Below, piece by piece: positions 1 through 9,398 of a DNA stretch of 64,000 bases; the stretch's first letter is position 1; each line of letters opens with the position of its first letter. The DNA is from Magnolia sinica (Eukaryota > Streptophyta > Magnoliopsida > Magnoliales > Magnoliaceae): contig NC_080586.1 of NCBI RefSeq assembly GCF_029962835.1, positions 66,961,501 to 67,025,500 of the forward strand. The letters run 5' to 3'. The position numbers and the translations under genes were made by a program. Below the pieces are notes generated by a model. The model was not told the origin of the DNA, did not search any database, and saw only the letters and a list, made by a program, of their open reading frames with translations.

Positions 1-3000
1 AGTAGAAAGCAACAGACCTCACAGTGTCCAAATCCTTGCCATTGTTGTCCAACACAACGTCAAATGCTGCCCCCTGAACAACTTTTCCCACTTCGGCCGG
101 GTCACCCCAGATTGTCTGACCACCTGCACTCACGAGCTCCTGAAAAATCAAGCCCAAAAGAATAAAACAGTAACTTAAATCCAAATCCATCATTCTTGGC
201 GGCACAAACCATACTACATAAGGCCATAAAGAAAAATTAATGCCTTCTGAAAAATCAAAGCCAACAGAAAAGGAAATACAGTTTCTCCTGCAACCACAAT
301 GACATGTGGAAACTAAGAAAACCTCACTGAAGATTCAAACCAAACAGGAATAGGAGTATCCCCATAATATAAACACATCAATATCAGAAAGAACGATTGA
401 AAAACAACATTTGATGTAATAAAAATTCAAAGGAAAGCAAACCCTTCCTGAAAATCAACCAATCTCCATGAAAAAGAGAAAGACAAAAACATAAATAAAA
501 GGAACTTCACAATGTAAAACCACCAAATTTCAAACATCTGATTTGCAAACACAAAAGCTTTATAAATTATTAACCCATGAAAAAAAAAAAATGACTTATT
601 AAATTCCAATAATAGAAAGCCAAACTCATCCTAAATATCAACCCGAAGATGGACATATTCTTCTAATGCAAAAATAAAACTATGCTGAGAACTGATAGAC
701 TTAAAACCTATTAACAGACATGCTTCCAATTTTCATACAACAAAAACCAACTGCATAAACTACCAAATTTAGAGAACCCGCTTAGCAACGAAGAAAAAAG
801 AATACTGCAAAAGTCAGACTTGCAAATAATGTTAACCAAACAACAATCTACCGATCAAAACCAACATAGGATACAAAGGAATTTTTTTCATTCATGCAGC
901 ACTTATCAACGACAACAATAACAAAACTAATGGACAGGAACAAGCATATTAAGAAAAGGAAACAGATGTTTCATGAACACCATTCCATCAGGTGGGTCTT
1001 TCAAGAGATCCAGAATGTTCAGCAGGTGTGGCCTGATGTGGATATGCAATGGAATGAAAGTAAACTCAATCAAACAAACCTAGCCATCCAATAATTTTCC
1101 TACAAATGTACAGTTAAAATGGAAATATGACCAACATGCTCAACACGTAATATGCAATGGGCGGCAGGTACAATGATCAGATGGTTGGTATAGTTCAATG
1201 GAGGAGCCCTTGAGTTCATACCCGATCCATATTGTGACCTACAAGATGAATCAAATCAACCAGATCACTAAAGACCATACCAGTACAAATGCTGGCCTGA
1301 AGGAGAACCTTGGTGATTCTGGCTCAGCATTGTATACCGTCTCATCTAAAGCATTATATGATGCTCTACCAAAAGAAAATGGCATTTTTGTCTGACGCCC
1401 AAAACATCAAACATTGGCCCCACCTTTTGGTAATCTAGTTGTTTATCGGGCAGGCACCATCACATGAAGTGCTACATGATGTACAACAAAATCAAGGAAA
1501 ATCACATGGAAAGCCAGGATCGAAAGAAATTAGGCCAAAAAGTTCGAGCGAAGGGTCTAGTGCACACTATAGCATCCAACAACCATAACTTTGCAACCAA
1601 TAATCCCATTTGCACATATAATATGTCGATTCGAAAGCTATTGGTGCACTCTACATCCAGTCCAATGTCAAAGGCCATAATTTGGTACTTGCCCCCGAAT
1701 GATTTCGCAAAATTCAATCGTTTTAGGGTTCAAATCTGAATTTTAAGTCAAATTTTACTATTTTTAGTAAGTTACAATTTTTTTTTCTACTTTAGTTTTT
1801 TTTGGGTTTTAAGAGTCTCATAATCACTCAAAATCTTTGTTTTGAATCTTCTAGGAGAGTTTGGGTAGGATTAGACTTTTTACTAATTTTAGAAAGTTTA
1901 AGGGGTATAGGGCATATATAAGTCATATGAAGTGCATTGGAAAGTGACATTACTATTATTATCAAAATTTTCTCTTTTTAGAGGATTATTTTTTTTTTAA
2001 CCTTGTGGATTCAAGGATTATCTTAGAGGAAGAAGACTGATATTTTCCTCCCCTTTCTACCACTCACCCACTATGCCACATTGTCTCCCCCATTAGATGA
2101 TCCTAACCATCCAATCAATGATTTGCAAACGGGGAACTAAAACCACTGGTCCACATTGAACAAGGAAAAGCATGCGCCCATTTAGTTGGTTTGGGATCAT
2201 TCAACAGGGATGATTTCTCAATTACCTCCCATCCTCCAATCAAGCCGATCATATGAACTTTTGGCCGCCAAAACCATGTTCGATGAAGCAACTTGGGTAA
2301 TAAAACATTGTATATTTGCTCAATTTAAAGGGATACTTGGATGGGCGACTTGACTCATCTCTCTTCTTCATCACAGGTTTATTTTTTTCCTGTCATCCAC
2401 GCACACATTGGGTTGTCCCCACCATGTAGATGCATCATCATCACATACAGCAATTGCATGTGAACTTCACATGAAACCATTTCTTTCCTTGACGACATGT
2501 CAATGCACAGGACATCTTGTTCAGTAAAAGAGTGGGCCTCACCATAACAATCAGTGCTACAATCCGATCCACTCATCAAATAGGATGCCACATGCAAGTC
2601 GATGGGCATACTAGTTTGGCCCCCCAATGAATAGATGGGCCATACTAGGAATTGTCATGATGGGTCCCAACTATTGCATAGATCAGATATTCTACACTTC
2701 TGATGTGTTGGCGAGAAAAAATTGGATGGATGTGAAAGTTCCTGTATGTGATTTCTCTCACTATATCTGATGGAACATCAATATTTTGAAATTTTAGCTC
2801 TTTTACTGTATAGCTTCTTGATGAGAATCCGTTGCTGTTCCGATCATCAGATGGATTGTGGCCCAAATGATGATCAGATACCTGATGATCAAATATTTTC
2901 AATATCAGCACTACTCATTGTGTGATTTGACTGTGTAAATGCATTATCTAAAAATCCAATTAATATGATTATCAAGGGGGCGACACATGACCAATGATCC

Positions 3001-4115
3001 ACAATGCGTGCAATTGCGGGGCTATTGTTGATCATATCTGTTTATTTTTTTGGTGAGGCATCTACATGGTGAAGATTGCCTTATGACGAGCTGGTCATTG
3101 CTGAGTAGCACTTGCTCGCATGCACTTAGCTTTCACCATTCCCCACATGGTCAGTTCAGAATATCAATCTAGATTATCCATCCAAATGCTTGGTTTAGCA
3201 TAAGGATCGGCCCCAAGCTTTATTGAGATGGGCTCAACCCAATGATCCATCTTAAACGAATTCCTTATATATCATTTGAAAATTTTATAGAGATTAACCG
3301 ATCCAAGCTCTGTTCAGGGTGAATACCCCCATTGCATGCTATAAACACTTATAGGTTATCCAAACATAGACAAGCGTTTACCTGTAAACACTTTACCCCT
3401 TAAAGCTAAACAGGATCGACTATAAATACTTTACACCTGAAAAGAGTTTCAGCTAAAGTGTTAAAACTTTACAGGCATCCAAACATCCCCTAAGAACCCA
3501 TAGAGCAACAAACAAACAAACAAAGCCAATCTAAAATTTCAAACCTACCAGACTACAATTTGAAAGTTTACAAACACCAACTGATTAAAACCAACTTAGA
3601 AAACAACGAAATGATTCCAATTCCCATCCAAAAATACCAAAAGCAAAGACAGGGATGACAACAGCAGCAAAAGAAAGACATATAGATAGAGAGAGAAGGG
3701 ATTTACAGAGAATCTGCTGAAAGGGGGCTTTTTCATCTTATCCGAAGTCTCATCACCGACAGTGAGCACCGTAACATCATGGCCGGAACCCAGAAGCTCT
3801 TTAGCGAAATAGAAGCCGATGATGGCGTGGCCACCGCTGTTTGTATTTACAATGAGGACCTTCTTCTTCGCACTTGCCGTTACTCTGAACGAAAAAGACG
3901 AAGAAGAAGAAGAAGAAGAGAAGGAAGAGGAGCGTTTGGGAATGGGAGAGAAGATAGAAGAAGAAGAGAAAGAGGAAGAGAGGGAAGAGAGAGAGACAGT
4001 GGGTGAGAAAGAGAATTGGGGAAGAGAAGGGAGAGATGAAGAAGAAGAAGAAGGGAGATTGCAGGATGAGGTAGAGAAGAGAAGATGAGAAGAGAGAGAA
4101 GCAGAAGCCATGGCC

Positions 4116-4117
<2 letters not shown>
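1..4117 (-). CDS. CSP41A: CSP41a-like chloroplast stem-loop-binding endoribonuclease, 5' part (exon 1 plus partial exon 2)
   Basis: Exon 1 runs 4117 to 3707 (137 codons, phase 0, GT donor at 3706-3705). Exon 2 starts at 139 after an AG acceptor (141-140) and continues to or past the window edge. Residues 1-80 are an extremely Ser-rich chloroplast transit peptide. The mature part follows: [20 protein letters not shown] at residues 84-103 is the atypical Rossmann motif of the CSP41 branch of the NAD-binding epimerase superfamily, then LTVGDE and [12 protein letters not shown]. Exon 2 begins [18 protein letters not shown] and contains [16 protein letters not shown]. In known plants CSP41a binds stem-loops of chloroplast RNAs and cleaves them, usually with CSP41b. 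The start at 4117 is preferred because MAMASAS fits a transit peptide; a second Met lies two codons in. The catalytic C-terminal part lies outside the window. The exact 3' end of exon 2 is unclear, since an AG|GTCTGT donor near 20 is also possible. Family assignment is confident. Confidence 0.9.
140..3706 (-). other. Intron 1 of the CSP41a-like gene (3.57 kb)
   Basis: Bounded by a GTAAAT donor (minus strand, 3706) and a TTTTTCAG acceptor (ending 140). It is AT-rich and holds no convincing coding sequence; small ORFs at 894-1739 and 2379-2911 show no family resemblance. The part from about 3330 to 3500 has the 'spare cells of a MITE' look (repeated ttacaggcatccaaacat-like and tccaaacatagac words), but I could not define ends or a target duplication. 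Confidence 0.8.

Positions 4118-4119
<2 letters not shown>

Positions 4120-4149
<30 letters not shown>
4120..4149 (-). repeat. (CT)n microsatellite in the CSP41a 5' UTR
   Basis: About 15 GA dinucleotides on the plus strand, i.e. a CT tract in the mRNA, begin three bases upstream of the start codon. Pyrimidine tracts in this position are common in plant chloroplast-protein genes. The tract is prone to length variation. Confidence 0.9.
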
Positions 4150-4153
<4 letters not shown>

Positions 4154-4283
4154 TCGATCGGATCGTTCGTAAGACGAGAGCCAGCAGTTATGAAAGGGAT
4201 AAAGCCGTTGAGGGAAGCGGACTTAGACTACATGATACTCAGGCTGCGAATGACTCTTGATACGCAGGCCCTCAGAAATTGTA

Positions 4284-4289
4284 CACGTG
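4284..4289 (-). promoter_or_regulatory. G-box (CACGTG) upstream of the CSP41a-like gene
   Basis: A perfect CACGTG palindrome in gtaCACGTGgc lies about 170 bp upstream of the start codon. A GGATAAA word (I-box-like) lies between it and the ATG, near 4197. G-box plus I-box is the usual light-responsive promoter layout of plant photosynthesis genes, so regulation by bZIP/bHLH factors is a reasonable inference. No clear TATA box was found. Confidence 0.45.
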
Positions 4290-5119
4290 GCATATATTAA
4301 ATCAAATAAAACCGATTATATTGTGCAGCCGACTATCACCAAATCCAAGTCCCAGGATCAGATTTCCTGAATAATTCTCACCGATCCGATTCGTGGACAT
4401 TTGTTTTTGGAAATAAGACAGTGGGATTTTTCATTTTAAACCGTCCAATATATGTCCACCAATCCAATATATAGATGATCTAATATATTTAATTTTTATT
4501 TTTTACTACATATAAGTAGGTTACCATGAATTGGACGGTTTAATTATACTAATTTTATGCTTTATGTGCAATTTCTAGGTACATGTGTATCATCCATCAC
4601 ACTCTGCCAGAGTATCAACTTTTTTCTATGGAGGGAAATGCTTCAGTAGGATAGACTCTACTCAACGTATCATACACCGTAACTTTTTCCCCTCCCAACA
4701 TATAGTGGGTCATATCATCTACAGAGACCTTTCCCGACCGAGTGGACATAAGCAGCTCATGGACACGCTACAAACAAGCCAGATGGGTCATAGGTCGAGA
4801 TCCAACCATCCATTGTAGAGTACCATTGTGCACATGCGCCGGCCTAAGAATCAGATGAATCCATCATTAGAGTGTTTGGATGTAAGTTACTTCGCATTAG
4901 CTACTTATACCTCAAGTTTATTCAGTGCACTCTTAATATACATCATCCGTCGTGTGGGCCAATCTTCTATCTAAATCATTCATTATCTCGTGCCTACCTT
5001 GGATGCAAATCGGTCTATAATGTTTGTTTGGTAAACAATATAAAAATATATATTTAGCCTTCGACATTATGCAAGAACTTATTTCTCAAATTTGCTCTAT
5101 CTACTCTTTGTATTCTGTT
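4290..5119. other. Gene-free DNA upstream of CSP41a
   Basis: AT-rich non-coding sequence. The ORFs here are short and have no family signature. It contains 'accatccatcat' words also seen in the neighbouring repeats. Nothing else is recognised. Confidence 0.5.
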
Positions 5120-5375
5120 CCATGTTGGTCCCACCTTAAATACAGACCATCCATCATATAGGCTCACTTTTAAATTGACCATCCATCATGTAAGGTCCAA
5201 CTTCAAAATGGTTTATCCATCACACGAGGCCCACCTTACTTGTGGCTCATTCATCACCCAAGGGCGGACCTTCAATGTGAACTTTACCTCATGTGGGCTC
5301 ACCTTGATATAGGACATGTATTATGTGGGGCACACCATCAATGTTACATTGTCCATCATGTGGGCCTCCCGAACC
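5120..5375. repeat. Degenerate tandem repeat, unit about 43 bp, six or so copies
   Basis: The words 'ccatccatcat', 'tgtgggcccacctt' and 'aatgt(g)ga' recur in the same order roughly every 40-45 bases, with many substitutions. Copies are too diverged for exact borders. No coding signal. Confidence 0.55.
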
Positions 5376-5908
5376 CACTAGTAATTAACTTTTTAACTTA
5401 TAATAAATTAATAAGTTAGCCACAATTTACAAACAAATGTGCATCCCTTTGGATTAGCTTGGTGACAAACTCCATGGAGCCCACCAAGATTAATGTTTTT
5501 CTTCATCCATCCACTTTGCATCCACATTTTAGGGCATGAACTTATATTAAGGCATGAACCTAAAAATAAAAGAAGCTGTGAGGCTCTAGTAGACTGCAGC
5601 ACACAAAATAATAAAGATAATGATGTTGACCGTTGAAACCGTTCTAGGTATGTAAAACTTGTGGGGAAAGAAAACACAAATATCTGCTTGATCCAAAACT
5701 CCTATGACCCAGGAGAAGATTTTAATGGATCGCTCGGTCACGCTGGCTTCCTACGTTATGTTTCACTTTGCCTTGAATGGTTTCGTTTTTAGACTCATGC
5801 GGTAAAATGAGCTGGAAAAATGAACTGATAATGTGGATAAAGCACATACACCGGAGTGGCCCCACATGTTTGCTCAAATAAATTATGTGACCTTATGGAT
5901 ATTGGCAA
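5376..5908. other. Non-coding DNA with MITE debris
   Basis: No gene seen. The stretch about 5740-5870 (agctggaaaaatgaactgat, then gtggataaagcacatacacc) resembles one arm of the 'gtggataaa...catacatc' MITE family that is complete at 22824-23254. It looks like a fragment. Confidence 0.4.
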
Positions 5909-5914
5909 ATATAT

Positions 5915-5979
<65 letters not shown>
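5909..5979. repeat. (AT)n microsatellite
   Basis: About 70 bases of almost pure AT dinucleotide, with one phase slip near 5926. The ORF across it (Tyr-Ile repeats) is an artefact. Confidence 0.95.
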
Positions 5980-5982
<3 letters not shown>

Positions 5983-6289
5983 ACGGTGGGCCTTAGGAAA
6001 GTTTCAACACTATGCATCATTATCCCCACTGATTACTGTTGTGTGGTCCACCTAAGCATTGGATCTGCTTCATTGTTGAGCTCATGCCACTAAAATTAAC
6101 CGGCAAAACAAATGGATAGAGTGGATGAAACATATACATCACGGTGGGCCCCATAGTTGGGTCACCAGCTATATCCATGGTGACCTGGTCTCCAGGCAAT
6201 CCGCGTCCATCGGACCCACCTAATGGAATATTTGGATTTTGTACTGGCTACCACGGGATAGACCGCTACAGAATCGTGTAGAACACCTG

Positions 6290-6775
6290 TTTAAACCAGC
6301 GCTTAAAACACCAGAGCCCTGTGGGACCCGCTTGTACACGTGGCATAGTCGTATAGCAATCAGGACCGTTCAAATTGTTTTCTCTATTCTCGACGTGGGC
6401 TACGTGGTTCTAACTGTGCACATGGCACAACCGTATGGCAATCCAAACCATCCAAATCGCTGACCGTACTCATGGTAAAGTATCACGGAATCCAGACGGT
6501 GCATGTTGCTGACTCAACTACGTATCGTGGGCCACTTGGTTTCAGCTGTAAACATGACATTGTCGCAAGGCAATCCAAACCATCAAATCCTTGACTCAGC
6601 TATAGATGATGTGCCGCTTGGTTTCAACCATACACACGGTAGAGTCCTATAAAATCCAGACCATCCATGTGGGCGACTCAACTATGGATTGTGGTTCACT
6701 TGGTTTTAAGTGTGCAAATGACATTGTTGCGAGTCAATCTAAACCATCCAATTCACTAACTAAACTGTGAATGGA
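6290..6775. repeat. Degenerate tandem repeat, unit about 80-110 bp
   Basis: Four to five diverged copies of a block with 'tgggccacttggttt', 'cacatggca(c/t)aaccgtatgg' or 'catgacattgtcgcaaggc', then 'caatccaaaccatccaaat' and 'ctgactcaac'. Unit borders drift. No coding signal. Confidence 0.6.
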
Positions 6776-6814
6776 CCCCAATGGGTACATGAGGAGAGCG
6801 GATTGGCTAGTGAT

Positions 6815-7925
6815 GGCTAGTGGTCGGTGCTATGTGGGCCCCACCATGATATATGTGTTCCATTCATGCTGTCCATCTATTTTTCTAGATCATTTTAGGC
6901 AAAAATGAGGTATATCCCAATCTCAAGTGAACCATATCACAATGTTGATTGAACGTCCACAATTAAAAACTTCTTTGTGGCCATAGAAGTTTTGGATCAA
7001 GATGAACTTTGTTTTGCCCCTTCATCAAGGTCTTTAAGACCTAATCAATAGATTTGATGTTAAATAAATAGTACCATGGACCTTAAGAGGATTTTAACCG
7101 TGGACATTCAATCTAGAGGTGTACACAACTCGACTCGGCTCGGCCACTAGCTGACCCAGCTTGAACTTGGCTCGGCTCAATCCTCGAGCCTAACTAGCCA
7201 GCTCGGCCACTAGCTAACCCCAGCTCGAACTCGGCTCGGCTCAATCCTCGAGCCTGACTGGTCAACTCGACTCAGTTCGAACAGCAGCTCGGGCCAATTC
7301 GAGTTGAGTTTGAGCCAAGATCAAGCCTCTACGACATTTTCTTGAACACATGGAGTGCACCTTCAATTTCTCATGGAATGTAAAGCAACAACATTATTTT
7401 ATAGGTATTTCATCAAACACTCAGTGGGCAACATAAAAATCAAGATACAAGGGTATTTGTTTCATATCCATACATTCCTCGCCACTAGCCAACACTTTTG
7501 TTGAGTCATTTCATCAAACACTTGTTGAGCAACTTCAATATCAAAATAACCGAGTCATTGAACTAGTTCAATTTGAGTTTGATTTGAGTTGGGGTATGAT
7601 CCGAGTCGAGTCGAGCTTGGGCAAGCTTGAACTCGGCTCGAAATTTTTTCAAGCTCAAAAAATTAGCTTGACTCGGCTCGAACTTGGTTTCAAACCAAGT
7701 CGAATCGAGCTGTTTTGAGTCAAGTCGAGCGAGCTAACTGAGCTAACTCAGTTTGTGTATAGCCCTAATTCAATCACTACTGTTTTCCTGTGGTGTGTCC
7801 ACCTAAGATTTATATCCCTCTCATTTTTGGGATGATCAAGCCCTAAAATGATCTATAAAAATGGATGGACCGCATGGATAAAACGCATACACCATAGTAG
7901 GGCCCATAGTGCACCAACCACTAGC
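6815..7925. mobile_element. MITE-like foldback element split by a later insertion
   Basis: The left end (ctagtggtcggtgc, then gtgggccccaccatgatata, tgtccatctattttt) is matched as an imperfect inverted repeat by the right end (aaaaatggatggaccgcatg, gggcccatagtgcaccaacc, actagct). Without the 662 bp insert (element plus one duplicate) at its centre it would be about 450 bp, the size of its relatives at 19764, 22302 and 22824. It encodes nothing. Outer borders are approximate. Confidence 0.6.
7114..7767. mobile_element. hAT-like MITE rich in CTCGACTCGG-type words, 8-bp TSD
   Basis: 654 bp bounded by inverted ends TAGAGGTGTACACAA and TTGTGTATAGCCCTA and flanked on both sides by the identical 8-mer ATTCAATC (7106-7113 and 7768-7775). 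An 8-bp duplication with TAGxG-type ends is the hAT signature. The interior is a lattice of gag/ctcgactcggctc words and has no ORF, so it is non-autonomous. It inserted into the centre of the MITE at 6815-7925. Confidence 0.8.
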
Positions 7926-8241
7926 TACTAGGCTATGGCATCGACATTAGCCAAACCGCATCCGTACATGAGCCAGATGCCATGCAAGTAAACAACGTTG
8001 GACCATTTATCAAGGTTAATATATGGTTTGTTAATTTGTATCATCCAAATAACAGACAACACTATGCAAACAAGCTCATACCTCAATGTCACTTTTACAA
8101 CATGAGATATTGATTGAGAGCTTATTATTCCGTAAACAGGATTGAGGAAGAGAGAGAGCTAGAAGAAAAATGGAGGGCGAGAGAGAACGGGATTTAGGTC
8201 TAGAGAGGGGATGAAGAAAGAGAGACAAACACGTAGAGATA
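7926..8241. other. Non-coding spacer
   Basis: No gene, repeat or regulatory element recognised. There is purine-rich (gaga) low complexity at about 8140-8240. Confidence 0.5.
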
Positions 8242-8594
8242 AATGCTCACCCGCGCACCAATTCTCATGAGAACTTTTTGAGAACTCATGTCCCATTATA
8301 TGAGTGTGAGTGCAAGATTTGAACCGTCCACGTGATGCGGTACCCCACGAAAACCTCAGGGCCTAACTTTTACCGTGATCCAAAATTTTGGTAGGCCATG
8401 GCTAAAGAGAGGCAAATCAAGTGAGGAAACTGTTTCGTTTTTTCATGGCCACCATTTTTGGATCAAGGTAAAAGTTAGTCCCAGGGGTTTAATGGGATGC
8501 TGCATCACGTGGACGATTTAGATCTTACGCTCATATATCATGGGATATGAGTTCTTAAAAAGTTCTCGTCGGAACTAGTGGGTAGGTGAGCATT
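8242..8594. mobile_element. Foldback MITE with about 95-bp terminal inverted repeats
   Basis: AATGCTCACC at the left end and GGTGAGCATT at the right end begin long inverted arms (about 8242-8340 and 8496-8594). The arms share gagaactttttgagaactca, 'gagtgtgagtgcaagatt'-type and gtccacgtgatgc words. The centre includes a second inverted pair (ttttaccgtgatccaaaa against 'ttttggatcaaggtaaaa'), so nearly the whole 353 bp can fold into one hairpin. No ORF; no clear target duplication. Confidence 0.75.
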
Positions 8595-9016
8595 CCTCTC
8601 TCTTTCTCTGCAATAATGGATGAAACGATGAAAATGCGCTTTATTCACCTAATAATGCTTTGATCGTCACAACAATGTAGATAACTTTATATGTATATGA
8701 TTATTTTATGATTATTACAATTGCAAATTGCAAATGCATGGTGTTTAAGGTAAGGGATGCATACCTATCCAAATCCAGTAGGACTCTTGGTGGCATCACC
8801 TTGGTTATTGTTTTATCTGGTTGTGAATCATAGACATATTTGATCTTGTCAGCTCTAAGGTTGGCTCACAATATGAAATTCCTATTTAGTAATGGTCCAT
8901 GTAAGTCCATGATTAATCTTCCCGAGGTGTGTGATTCATAAACTTCGTTCATGATTATGTGATGTGAATCAATTGTACATGTGTTCATGATTAATGCTAA
9001 TAGGATAATTCACCAT
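8595..9016. other. Non-coding DNA
   Basis: AT-rich sequence with no recognised gene or complete repeat. Confidence 0.5.
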
Positions 9017-9098
9017 CACAATGTATTTTGATCAATGATAATGGTCACTATGGACTAATCAATCCATCTTAGTCTAGGGTTCTGGACATAAATTATAT
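9017..9098. repeat. Copy of the 81-bp 'tcttagtctagggtt' repeat (left of the insertion)
   Basis: atgtattttgatcaatgata... ...cttagtctagggttctggac is a diverged copy of the unit found twice in tandem at 13121-13282. The copies therefore flank the composite insertion at 9109-13076. Confidence 0.7.
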
Positions 9099-9393
9099 GT
9101 CTTTTATATAGAGTTAGACATCGAGTCGAGCCAGACCGAGTTAGGGCTGACTCGACTCGATCCAGCTTTGAAATAGGCCTGACCCGAACTCAATCCGACT
9201 CGAGATCGAGTCTAGCATGCCTGACTCAATCCGAGTTTGGTCTCGCCTGGACTGATCCGGACTGAGTTCGATCCGGTCAGAAGTACCGAGTCAGGTCGAG
9301 TTGACACCAAGTCAGATTGAGAGATGAGAGAGGGAGGGAGTGGAGAGGAGAGAGGAGGAGGAGGAGGATGAGGGTGATGGTGGTGGGTAGTTG

Positions 9394-9398
9394 TCGGG
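9394..9398. repeat. Target-site duplication TCGGG of the solo LTR (left copy)
   Basis: TCGGG precedes the LTR and is repeated exactly at 12581-12585 after it: a perfect 5-bp integrase-type duplication. Confidence 0.9.

Noticed and set aside
894-2911. Several ORFs of 61-91 codons
   Set aside because: They lie in the large CSP41a intron, lack any family motif and occur on both strands at random-ORF length.
3779-4088. Plus-strand Glu/Arg-rich ORFs
   Set aside because: They are the antisense of the Ser-rich transit peptide of CSP41a; composition comes from the GAA/AGA triplet repeat.
5833-6093. ORF with Tyr-Ile repeats
   Set aside because: Read through the (AT)n microsatellite.
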